DNA of 64,000 nt from Chaetorhynchus papuensis (taxonomy: Eukaryota > Chordata > Aves > Passeriformes > Rhipiduridae). The stretch is from the NCBI GenBank assembly GCA_013396525.1, contig VWYX01000666.1:189263-253262 (forward strand). Reading direction: 5' to 3'. A model generated the notes under the pieces. That model was not told the origin of the DNA. It saw nothing but the letters and a program-made list of their open reading frames with translations, and ran no database searches. The position numbers were made by a program, and so were the translations under genes. Shown piece after piece: positions 10,637 to 22,473 of this stretch. The stretch's first letter is position 1; each line of letters opens with the position of its first letter.

Positions 10637-13600
10637 AGATTTTAGAAAGGTGATTTGCCTAATTCTGATCTCAGCAAAATTAGTCCTAAAGTGGTCACCA
10701 CCTGTGTCATGCTACCATTATAAAAAGAAAAAAATACTAGTAGTTTGTAAAATTTATGGGAACAAAAAACAACAGTTGAGGGAGCAGAACAGAAGTTGAA
10801 CATACAGTGGGATAGGCAAAGAAGAAAGGGAAACTTAATGTTCTGAATTTGGCTTCCAGCCAGTGAGGACATGTGGTCACGCTCCTGTGATTGTGCAATT
10901 GTATGTGAAGGGATATGAAATCAACAACAATACATAGAGAACTGTACCAGTTTTTTAGCCTTTGTAACCACTCCTTGCAGCTCTTCTGAAGAGTGTGCAG
11001 TCTCTTGTCAGAACTGTTGCGTGGAGAGTGCTGCCAGCAGCAGAGTAGAGATGTTGATTAGGAGATTCTAATTTGTTCCTGCTGAGTGTAGGCATTGTAT
11101 GAGCCAGTGAGAATAGGAGTTACACTCGCTTCTGGCATTTCTGTGTCTTTGTAAAAAAGCAGAATTATAATGAAGAGCTGCTAATTGTCAATTTGCAACA
11201 GCATATAGCACAAGTAAAAATGTTTTATCAAACTGTGAAAAATTACAAGTTTTAGGTTCATGCCTGAGGAGTTCATGGCTGTCACAGGGCAATCAAAAGA
11301 AAGTGAAACCAGCCCCACCAGAACCCTCAGGTGTTTTTAAATAGGTTGTTAGTTTTCTTTCATAACAATTTCCATGTGTTTATTTGCATTATTCTCTCTA
11401 CTGTAAATACTGAAGAATTAAGTAGAAACTTCAGAAGGTGCTTGCAATATCCTTTCCCCTATTGATATGCTTCCTTTCCGGATCCAATCTAAATAAATGT
11501 GTAATAGAATTATGGCTTAATCATTGAATTGAAAATAAGGCGAAGTTTTGATATACCAATTGAATTTAATTTTAGGTAGCTTTCAGGTTTGGTTAGAATG
11601 AATGGGTTGGATAATTAGGTTTCTAAATAGCATAAATAGAAGTGTAATTAATGTTAAATGTGTGAAGGCCATGTCAGCTGGCAATGAAATGACATGTCTA
11701 AATTCCTTGAAAATATTATCTTGCGCTGCCTTTGAAATTTAAATGTTACTTGCAATGTCATGTTAGTCACTTTGTGCTGGGAGTTTGCAGCTTCTGGAAC
11801 AATTACAGTATGCTCTATTCTTCACGTTATACCTGTGCAGACAAGGCACACAAGAAACCACTCTTAGGCATCATCAATAGCATAAACTGCTGCTCAGACT
11901 CAATACTGAAGTCTTCAGCCTTTGTATTTTGTCTGGCTTTTTAGCTGCTGTTTAATCAGTTTACACTGAAATTGCGCACAAAAACAATTTTGTACAGATT
12001 CTGGGAGGCAGTTATAAGTGCCAGTGTCTACAGTTAGTTGTTGAATAAGATAAATAGTAGTTGCACTGAAAATTGGTCTGTTGTCAAGCATTTTTTAATT
12101 TAAAAACTTTGCAGCCTTACTATATTCCTGAATAGTTAATAATCATCTCATGGGAAGCTGCTTTAGTGGGAATTTCGTACAAAGGTACTTCAGTTTTATG
12201 TTTTTGTGAAATGAGGAACGAGCTCAAATGTTTTGAAACATTTGGAACACGGGAAACACTGGAATCTTTTTTATGGTTTTGAGCTTCTCTCTAAACTCTT
12301 TAAAGCTAAATGCATAATCCTTACTTATACTTACTGTTATATAAATATCTAATCTATTGAATTCCTACTTCATTGCAAGATGACCATTTGAAAGGATGGC
12401 CTTACTTATCTTACTCTATGAATTATTTCTTGTATAGTAAAAATGAAAAAACATTCCAGTGTTAGGAGTGAAAAGAGTTGAATCTGTAAATATTCCTGCA
12501 AACAAACACTGCCTGTCTATCATTGCTATGGTCACTGATGGGTAACAGATATAAATTCCCCAAGAAAAGAGTTTCCTTCTTTACAGAATTAAACCCAAGT
12601 TATTTTCACTTATATGTGGCAAAACATGCATGTGGATCTGAAAATGTTTGGGTTTGGTTTTTTCCACTTAAAAGTATTGAAATTTGGATTATTCTGTGAA
12701 TAACTCAAACATTTATATTTAACCTACAGCCCTGTATGATGGCCCTGTGTTTGGTCATTCCTGGTTTGAATAATACAGAGAAGATAACCTACTGTACTGA
12801 AGTCTTTCAGCTGCCTAAGTCCTGCTGTTTTCATTGACATTAAGGTCACAGGAATGCCACAAATTTCAACACGTGAACAAAATAGTTTTCAGTAAAATAG
12901 ACTTCCTGGTTATTTAAAGAATCCCGTGGAAATTTCCTTCTTACTCACTTCTCCCCCACAAGAATCGGCAAGTAACATACAGATGCTAATCAGAAGGGGC
13001 ACAGCTTTGCAAATTGGGTACTAGAAAATGTTAGAATGTGCAAACTCTTAATTTTTATCAGCAAAAACCTTGGAAATGGAGTATCATAACTACTGTAGGG
13101 GAAAAAATAAAGAGCTAGTTTGCTATTATGCTTTGAATGTAAGTTACCCAGTTATCTCATTTGCTTAATTGCATGTATTGTTGGCCCAACTTTACGGTCA
13201 GATATTTTGAAAAATAGTTTGCACATAGCTGAACAGGAACTATGTGAAATTGTCTGCTTTTGGGTTGAGCAAACTTAATATGTTAATCTTGGCTTAATTT
13301 AATTTGTTCTAATGGTAGTGGTGAATTTTTAAATGGTTCATTTGGTGCTTAATTATCGTTTAAGGGATTTAGTGTACTTTCAGAACACTCATTTTGTTGT
13401 CAAGTGCAAAACCCTTTCATCTGGGTACATTTCTTGTCTTCCCACTATGTAGGAGATGAGAAACACTAGGAGGGGGAACCTGGTGATTTGATTGCTTAGG
13501 GACACTAAAGGGTTCTTCTAAAAAGTCTTTTAATGTCATGATACGTTTTATTTCCTTTGATGTAGTGCGAGAGGCATAGTTGCTGTTCATGAATGCCTCA

Positions 13601-16600
13601 AGCTGGTGGTCTTTCATTGACCTCTTGGGAGGCGGTTGGAGATGCTGAACCAGTGTCAGAGAAGGAGCTCAGAGGAGGTCATCTGTTCACATGAAACTCA
13701 CAGTTTTTGTGATCATTTGCATTTATCTGTTTAATAACAAGAATATTTGCATTTTTTGTTATGGAAGCTTTCCAGACTAAATGAGTTCAGTGGGTTTCAG
13801 GCAGCAGAGTTTATGGAGTCCTTATTTGTTTATAGAGAAGAAGCTGGTACACTGCCCATGTTATGATGTTAAAAGCACAGGAAAAGTAATGTGTTAACAT
13901 GGTGAAGTACTGTGGAGAGCTGTACACATGTGGAATTACACAGTTGATCAGAAATCACATTTGTCACGCTTCTTTGAGAGCCTCGCATTCAGTGTTGCCA
14001 TTAATCCAGTTTTCTGGGGAATTGTTCTGAACGTAGAGTACTTAAAGGGTTCAAATAGTTGTGTGTGGAGAATGGGAGTGAATGGTTCATCCACAGTAAA
14101 TGCTTTTTGGTCTATATTAAATATTAACTCTTCACAATTTGACTTAGTTTTTAAACATTTAGTATGTAGTATCCTAAAACAGTGTGAGTTGTTATGAGTT
14201 GCACTACAACTTACAGAGGTGGGGGACATAATTAATTGGTTTAAATATTAATTCAACTGCATCTGCTGCAGAAATTATTCTGATAATTCCTTTATCCCAT
14301 CCTAAGCCAACATGTTTGTTCTCCTTTCCCCCATCTTCTGTCCTTACTCAGGGTCACCTAGTGTATGAGAGTGATGCACATGGTGCAATTGAAATACCAT
14401 CTCCACAGTGAACTCAGAACATTTTATACTTGTTTGTCTCTAGCAAGACTATCAGTTCATTTGGTGGCTCTCAGCTGGAAACGCTGTGCCTCCAGGTGCA
14501 AATAGTAAGGTCATGGTGGGGAGTTGCTTCTTGTTGAGTGAAGATGAGATTTGAATGCAAACAGTAGGAGATAGGTTTGTATTTTCTACTGAAATTACCT
14601 TCAGGCTACACTGTGACAGGACTACAAACTGAAAAGCATCAGATCAGTCCAGCCACGCACTCCTGCAGTGTGAAGGTAGCACACCTCCTTAGTAAGACTT
14701 GCTCCTGAGTTAGAGGGGAATGAATTCAGCTCTCACTATCTTTCATGGTGTGGTTTAAGTCGTATCTCTATTATGTGCTTGAGTCTTGTGGTCTGAGGGC
14801 ATTAGCAGTCGCAGTTATCACCCTGCTGGGAGTCATCACTGGAAGTTTTTATCAGTAGCTTTGTACCTCCCAGGTAAATAAGTCCTCAGTACTGTTTGCA
14901 GTGTTGCCTTTTCTGTTGATGCCTCCTTTTTCTCATCTCCTTCTGAAAACATGGTTAAAATCTCTTTTGTTTGGAAAAGAAATGAAAGCAAAACCTGCCT
15001 CTTAAATACTTCAACCTTGCATGCTACCAGTTCCTGTTAATAGATCTGTATTTATTTTCTCAAGGTGGTCCTTGCAAATGAAGTAATGGATCCTTACAGT
15101 TTTCAGTGAGAAATAGTTTTCTTTTTCCACTTAGATCTAGTGGGGCCAGTAGGCCATGTTTACTCTTCATTCTTCTTCAGGGTTTTCTGATATAAACAAG
15201 AGTCACTGGTGCAGCTCTTCTGTCATTTTATGTAACAACCATTTAAAAAAATCAGTTTGACCATTTTTTCCCCCCTCCAATAACATGCTTTGAGTTTGCG
15301 ATGAACAATATTTCAAACTGTATGTAAGTTTCTGGATTTAATTTTAGTTGATGTTGCTGGTGTGTAGTCTTAAAAGTCAGTAGGTAAAGTAGTGATCACA
15401 ATAAAAAAAAACTCAGGAGTGGTCACAATACCTGTGCAAGGGACATTTCAATTTCCTTATCCTTCCCTGTCCACCTTTACAGAGCCTTCTTGCTTCACCA
15501 TTCAAAGCTGAATCAATTGTTATAGTTGCTTTTGTGCTCAAACTAGTATTTTGTCCCCAAAATACTTCTTCAGTAAGGTACTTTAGGCAAAATGTCAGCT
15601 GTTGTCAGCCTGTGACCCACTTAAGCTTGTTTCAGTGGGTGCATGTATATCACTTGTATACATGACTACTTGTACGAACACATTATTCCTGTCTTATGGA
15701 GAGTCATTCCTGTCAGATGTGAGAGAGGCCTTTTTATTTGTGCTTTCCTACTTATTCCCCACCCCTGCCCCAGAAACTTGTCAGGAAAGCTAAGCTGCTG
15801 GCTGTTGTTTCAGATGACATTCTCAATATCTCAGAGTACTGTCTTGGACACTGGGCTTTGGGAAGCTTTGAGTAAAAGTTGCTGGTCTCCACTCTGCTCC
15901 TGAAGTGGGATACAGAAGCATGATATGAAGGCAAAATATTCATTGTGAGAAGTGAGTGCAACCAGGACCTGGCCTTTTACAGTGATAAAAGTCAGAATCA
16001 CCAACTGGATCCTGAGAAAGTGTGGTGCTCAGCCACAGGAGTGATCATGCATAAAATTGAAGAACTTTGAGAAGTAGATACACAGTGATACTAGAGAGAA
16101 AACCATTGTTTTCAGTACTGAGAACAAAAATTCCAGACAACCCTCCTCCTCCACTTCCAGTGTAGAAGTTGACTTTTAGTTTGTAATTTCTTTTGCAGTT
16201 AGCTCTTGACAGAGCAGTTACTGCAGTCTGTCTATGGGAATACATGGATCTACAGAATCAGACATGGTCAAGTAGAGCCTTTAGTTGAGCGTTCTGGATC
16301 TTCATTTCCAAAACTATTTCGAACTTTAAATACTGCTTCATGCTCATACATGCTTGGTATCCACTGTTTCATCTCACACATCTGCAACCACAGATCATAG
16401 TGTTTCGAAGACGAAATGTCAGTTAATTTAGTTTGTTTTGTGTTAGGTTAGGAAAGGGCATCTCCTCCAATTTTATCCTGATGAAATGCTGATATTAGAT
16501 AATTTTATTATTTCAGCTGTGGTAAATCTTTGCAGCTGAGCAATTTGTAAAAATTAGAATAAGTGATGGATACAGAAATCAGCCATGTTAGAGCTTAAAA

Positions 16601-18270
16601 GATGTCACAGGGACTGTTTCTTTTCTCTTCAAATTTGATGGCAGTGGAGTATGTAAATATTAAGATTTTTGAGTTTTGGGAATGAAACAAGATACAGGTC
16701 AACAGTTTGCCTTTTTTTTGCTAGTCCTCTGCATAGTTGAGCAGAAAGTATAATTATTAAAATACACAAATTCTTGGAGTATTGTTAGTAGCTGCCTTTT
16801 TGCTGCTGAAAGTCACATTTATCTTTGCAGTTGTAGTGTTGAAGTCAGTTCTGTTGTTAAGGGGTATGGAGTTGATCTCTAGAGCATTACCTAAGACCGA
16901 AATATATTCCAGTCATTTGGGATGAAGTCTTTTTGTGGGAATGATGAGAAAAAACCTACTGAGTTTTATTTTCTACTCTGTGCCCCTTCTAGTTATTCAT
17001 GCCTATTTGTTTGCCCCTTATTGTGGCCTCTGTCCTTTCTGCAGCAGCAGTGCAAAAAAAGATGGGAGAATGGAGAGGTTTTGAGCAAAATGGTTTCATG
17101 TTGCTTCATTACACTTGAATGAGAATGAAATGAGGGGAGGACAAGAGGGATCACCAAGTCCTTTTTGACGTGAAAAATATGGTATGGGCTTTTTGGAATG
17201 GGAAAGTTGTGCTTGGAAACCACTTCCAAGTTACCTCTAATGTATTTTACTGTTTAGGACTAAAAATAGTATGTGTCATCTTACTGAGTAGAAATCCAGT
17301 ATGTCCATAAAAAGAAATAATCTTAATTTATTTTAAAATTCGTAGTAGTATTTACTGTGTACAAAGCAGGTTGAATTCCATAATATGCAAACAGCATATA
17401 AAATATGCTCATATTGCTGTAAATACCTCACAACAGCAGACTATTCATCATGGATAATTTTGATTTCCAGACAGTAACAACACTGGCTTGTATTTGAGTC
17501 CATCAGCTGTTTGGTAGCAGCAAAAAGCCCAGCAAGCTGGTTAATTGGTTTCAAATTTACTAAGAACTAATAATATCCTGTGGAAAAAAAAGGACTTTAA
17601 GGGAGGGAATGCTAACTGTTAAACAAGGTGTTATGACTGAAAAAAAGGAGCGGACTATTGAGAACTGTCCTATCATTATATCTGTAAATATGCTAGGATT
17701 TAGTGTAAAACATGAGATGTCTGTTACAACCCAAAATCTTAGTAACAAGTCTGCCTTTGGATGTGCTCCTCTAAAACAAGAAATCTGCTGTATAAAGTAA
17801 GAAATGTGTAGTGTAAAACTGAAACATTCTGCTGCTTGCTTCTTTATCACCATGCTGCCAGTGTTCTGGCAGAGGGAAAGGGACAAATGGTGTTTGCTTG
17901 GAAAAAAAATGCAGGAGCTGAGAGATGAAAAAGTGGGAAAGCTGAAATGGTTCCTGCTCTTGGGGGCTGGGATTGAGGGGCTGCCTTCATCCCTGTGAAT
18001 GTCGTTTTGCTTCCAGCTGGTATTTGTGTGTGGGGCAGTCAGAATTGCCTGGCAACTGTTGGTATTTTTAAGGTGATGTGTCTAGGTGTGCTGGCAGCAT
18101 TGCTGTTCTGCACTAGGCTCATTTGTTTTTATAATAATTGTCTGTTTATGCAAAGCAGAGGTTTATTTTAAAGAATAAGAAATAGATGCTCAGTGCTTCT
18201 AAGAGACTTATTTCATGATTGTGTGTAAATTAGAAATCCAAAGACTCAGGTGTCTCTGTCTGGTCCTGGC
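10637..18270. other. Non-coding unique sequence, no gene seen
   Basis: Long AT-rich stretch, T-rich by eye on the + strand. All open frames are short (93 codons or less before 16 kb; 108 codons at 17560-17886, - strand), overlap on opposite strands and show no recognisable protein. No interspersed repeat was recognised, though very old ones could be missed. Confidence 0.5.
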
Positions 18271-18299
18271 TTTTTCCCCCCTCGCCGCTCTCCCCCCCC
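18271..18299. repeat. Pyrimidine tract with two long C-runs
   Basis: T5C6 at 18271-18281, a short mixed spacer with two CpGs, then C8 at 18292-18299. The - strand therefore has G-runs of 8 and 6 close together. Confidence 0.75.
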
Positions 18300-20306
18300 G
18301 TTCCTAAAGTACTTATTGCAAGATAAAATGCTGTAAAACAAAATTAATCAAGCACGTATGCATTAATGGCTTATTGCTTTTGAAAATGGTCATTATGGTC
18401 ATTATTCACAAATATTATATGTAGGAGTACTGATGAACCAAAGTATTACTTTATGCTAACTAAATACTATGACATTTCATTAACCAAGGCAGGGAAAGTA
18501 TAAAAAATCCAAGTTCACTTTGCACAAGTAATTGTAACATTATCAAGATGTGAAAACAGTGTTATTGATTATCTATTAAGGGAAAGCAGCTTGTACCACA
18601 GCATTTCACTGCTTACTCATACTGGTTTGTGTTATTTGCTTTTTCTTCTTCTCAGAGTGTTGTTTCTATATTCCACTTGCAGTGTGAAAGCAGCATCTGT
18701 GAAAGCCTGTAGTAATGAAACTGGCTTTAACCTGGATGAGATTGGATTCCTGGGGAGTAGGAGGTGTGACCACCCTTGTTAGATCAAATGGGGATCTAAC
18801 AACATGGGAAAGATTTTATGCAAAAATTAAAGAAGGGTCTAAAAATTTTAGCATTATTTGTTTTTACATAGGCTTCATAGGTGCATCTCAGTTGGTTCAT
18901 GATAATATGATAATAACAATGCATTCATTTAGAACATTGAACAATACATTTTGGTATATTGTGCTATTAGATTAATCTTTTGCCTTAAGTAGCTATATTT
19001 AACAGGAATATTTCTGAGTATCAGGTGTTTTCTAAGCCCCTGTTGAGAAGACCATAAAGGTCCTAACGCTAACTCTTCTGTCCTCATAGGAGGAAGCAGC
19101 AGCAGGACTTGGCAGAGGATATTCCATGGGAAGAAGTAGGTGCTGGTTAAGGGCCTATTGCTTTATGCAACTGGTTGAAGACAAATACAACAGAGTGTTT
19201 TGTTGTATACTTCTGTTTCTACTTATGGCTTGTTTCATTTATGGGGTGCTATGAAGAGCTGAGTAAATTGGAGCAGAGGGATTTTAGTTTGGACTGCCTT
19301 GAGAAAGAGAGGAGAAAGAAGCTGAGCACTGCCATTACTACAGCCACAAACACTGTAAGCACCAACCATACATAACGCATGTAGGACACTGCTGAAGCCA
19401 TTAACATCTTCGTTTAATTATGTTGTAAGTGTCACCTGTATTTCTTGTGTGCCACATAAAGTAGCTTATATTGCACCACTTAAGTTAATTAACTTTCTTT
19501 AGTGTATACTTAGAACACCTGTTTGAATTACAAGCTTTCTACCTTAAAGGTACTGCTGTCAAGCAGGAAGTTCATGTTTTCCATATAGGGTCTGACTGAC
19601 TTTTCTGTTCTATACTATTTTCAATCTACTTGTGGGTTAGCTCATTCCTTGGTTTAGAGACAAAATTGTAATTTCTCTTCTGAGTGTCAATGAGAAATAT
19701 AAACATTTATTTAGTGTATGAAAATACACTGAAATAGAGGGAAGGGCCTTGGGTAAGTTGCTTCATTAGGCCTTAATGTGTTAATAGGCTACTTTCACAG
19801 CCTAAAAGTGTATTATTCTGTGACATTATTAATCTGTATTTTTGGTATTAAAAGATGTGACATATCCACATTTTGGATGTATTACAGCAGCAATAAATGA
19901 CCTGTCAGACAATTGGAAGCTGGCCCAATTTCTACAACTACTGTTCTTAAAAAGATTGTCTTCCTGGAATAGATGCTGGAGGCTATTAAGCGTTGCTCAT
20001 ACTTCAACACCATTATGGGGAACAATATGAAGATTAAAACTTTGGATTAAAACTTTCAAGTAGATCTAATTTTTATACTGTAGTAAGACTGAAAACTTGG
20101 AGTAATGAGGCTCTTTTCTACTTTTGTTATGCAGTTTTGATAGCACTGACACTACTTCACACCTGCATTTTTTCAGCAAACAGTGAGTCCCAACTTGGTC
20201 CATTCAAGCTGGTCTACTGGTCCAACACATGAGCGAGCCGGAACCAGCAGAGCCTGGTCTGTTCTAGAACCCTCGGCTGGCATTTCCAGTGACATGAACA
20301 TGCTTG
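18300..20306. other. Non-coding unique sequence, no gene seen
   Basis: AT-rich, with no recognised gene. The block at 19090-19135 has splice-like flanks and is discussed as a finding. The sequence at 20180-20290 is slightly GC-richer but was not recognised. Confidence 0.5.
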
Positions 20307-20339
20307 AATTCTTCTGAGGTGGTGTCTCACCGAAGAATT
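20307..20339. repeat. Short hairpin
   Basis: AATTCTTC (20307-20314) pairs with GAAGAATT (20332-20339). Inside, GGTG pairs with CACC, leaving a 3-base bulge on one side and a 6-base loop. At 33 bases it is too short to be a microRNA precursor by itself. No family was recognised. Confidence 0.7.
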
Positions 20340-22377
20340 AGATGCACTGTTTTGGTTATTAAAGCCTTACTGTCCATACCAAGTTGAGAGACTGCATGAA
20401 AATACCTGTAATTTAGTTATTTACCCAGTAATTTAGGTATCTGTCCTCGAGCATGCCATTCCTGTCTGGGGAGATAAACTCACTACAGTGATGGAGCTGT
20501 ATTGATGATGTATATGATGAATTAGCTGACCAGTCTTAGGTGTCTGTCACAGGAGAGCCAAATTGCTCCTTTAGGCTTCCCTGAATGTAGCAATTAAATC
20601 TCTTCTGAGTGGAAGAGCAAGTCAGCAGTGTTTAGGCATCTCTACCTGGAGCTGAATCATACTTAATCATACTTAATGATATATAAAGGAAAAGTATTTT
20701 TGCTCTGCTCAAAGTTTTAAAGTATACATTTTAAATGAAATCCATATCTATTCTGCTCATCCATTCTTTCTTTTTTAGCTGACTGTCTTTTACTGAGCAG
20801 TCTGAGATAAATGTCATGGTGGGAACAAAAAGAGTTTTGGTAGAACTGTTAAAGAAAACAAGGAACAAAGGAGCAAGGGAAAAAGGAAAAGCAAGAAAAT
20901 TCCAAACAAAACTCAGAATGCAAACACTTGGCCAAGGAGGTCACAGTCACAACCAAGGACAAGTTGAAGTGTCCAGGTGGCGCTGGCTGAAAAAAATCTT
21001 GAAAGTGTAGAGAAAGCCACTCTCAGTGTTTTTTTTTTAAAGAAAAAAATTATGATGCTGATGGACTCAACTGATTAATCTCTTTTTTTTTATAATTTTC
21101 TGTGCTAAAATGTGTGTCAAAACATAGAGAAGGAGGGCTTTTTCTCTAATACTTGGGATTCATTTTCATTGATAATTTTGGTGCTTTTGATCCCCCTGCT
21201 GGCCCTGAGTGTCTCTATTGCCTTTTTAGAGGAACAGAATCCACAGAGTCCTCCTTTTCGATTCTGTGTCCTCCAATACCCTGTAAAAGTAGGGCTTGAT
21301 AATTCAGCCCTATAAATTTGTGCCTTCTTTGCTTAAGTACAGATCAGCTTTTGTTTTTCAACAGGAAAAGTTAGGGGCTTTTTTTTCTTCTGTGCTTTGC
21401 ACAAAGCATGACCTCTTAGGCTTTGGTATGAAATTAACTCTCAAATTCCTTGCCAGATGTAGTTCTTCATGTTCAAAGAAGCTTTGGCTGAGAGTCCAAA
21501 CTGTTCGTGCCTGTTTTATCCAAATAGAGTTAAAACCTTTGAATGTTTTCTTTCATCATCTTACTCTTTGATCAGTGACACAAGAAGTTGTGAAAATTTG
21601 TCTGTGTCCAGGTGTTTTGTGCTTAGATTATGAGGCAGCAAGGCATTTTGACAGGTTTGGTTAAGCATTTAAAGCTTGGAGTGAGCATCAAAACTGAACC
21701 CTTGAGAGTCTGTCTTCCTGCCTAAACATCTGTGATGTGTGATTTCCATTGTCCTTTAGAGTACAGTGAAAAGCAAGGGAAAACATATTTAGCATTTGGG
21801 ATATGCAGAGATGATTTGTTTCATGTGGATTGCAGTGTAAGATTTTGAGATGGATGACATGTGGTTTTCTGATGCAAGATCCTCTGCTGCCTTAAATTTT
21901 CATAGCATCATTGATGTTGATGGAAGTAGGGCAACATAGACCTGCTGAGGGTTTGCCCGTATTTCGTTTGTAAACTTGCCAGAGATATTAAAGGAGAGGT
22001 TGTGCAAAAGATGGTGCTGCTGTATGTGGCCTCTGCACACTTTTACTTAAGTTTGTACTTAAATCTGTACATGTTGGGATCCAGCTGCCCTGGTGACAGG
22101 ACCGAACATTTGCTCAAAGGATGTCACTGTTCTTACAGAGGTTATGGTTGCTGGTGGGGTAGTGGAAAACATCCCATGGGACAGAATGCTCTGTGTCCAG
22201 GTTTTGCCTGTTACAGAGTGTGCTTTTCTGAGCAAGTCCTGGAAATAACTGAAGTCCCTCTTAAGCTGAGCAGTGTGTGTAGATGATTTCTTGAATGGAA
22301 GCATGGGGTGAAGGGGTCTCGCTGGTGAACTGAAGTATGCTGAACTAAATGGAAAGACACAGAAACTCTATCTGTAT
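20340..22377. other. Non-coding unique sequence, no gene seen
   Basis: AT-rich. A doubled ACTTAATCAT-like unit sits at 20655-20678. The lysine/arginine-rich 64-codon frame at 20816-21010 follows from A-rich composition. Nothing else was recognised. Confidence 0.5.
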
Positions 22378-22417
22378 TTATCCATCTATCTGTCTTACCT
22401 GTCTATCTATCTGTCTG

Positions 22418-22464
<47 letters not shown>

Positions 22465-22473
22465 GTCTGTCTC
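22378..22473. repeat. ATCT tetranucleotide microsatellite
   Basis: Uninterrupted ATCT x11 at 22421-22464, flanked by degenerate units (CATCT, GTCT, CTGT) from about 22378 to 22473. The overlapping 73-codon frame on the + strand is simply this repeat translated (serine, isoleucine, tyrosine, leucine). Confidence 0.95.

Noticed and set aside
20816..21010. Lysine/arginine-rich 64-codon frame resembling a basic protein
   Set aside because: The A-rich composition gives many AAA/AGA codons; there is no domain and no splice context.
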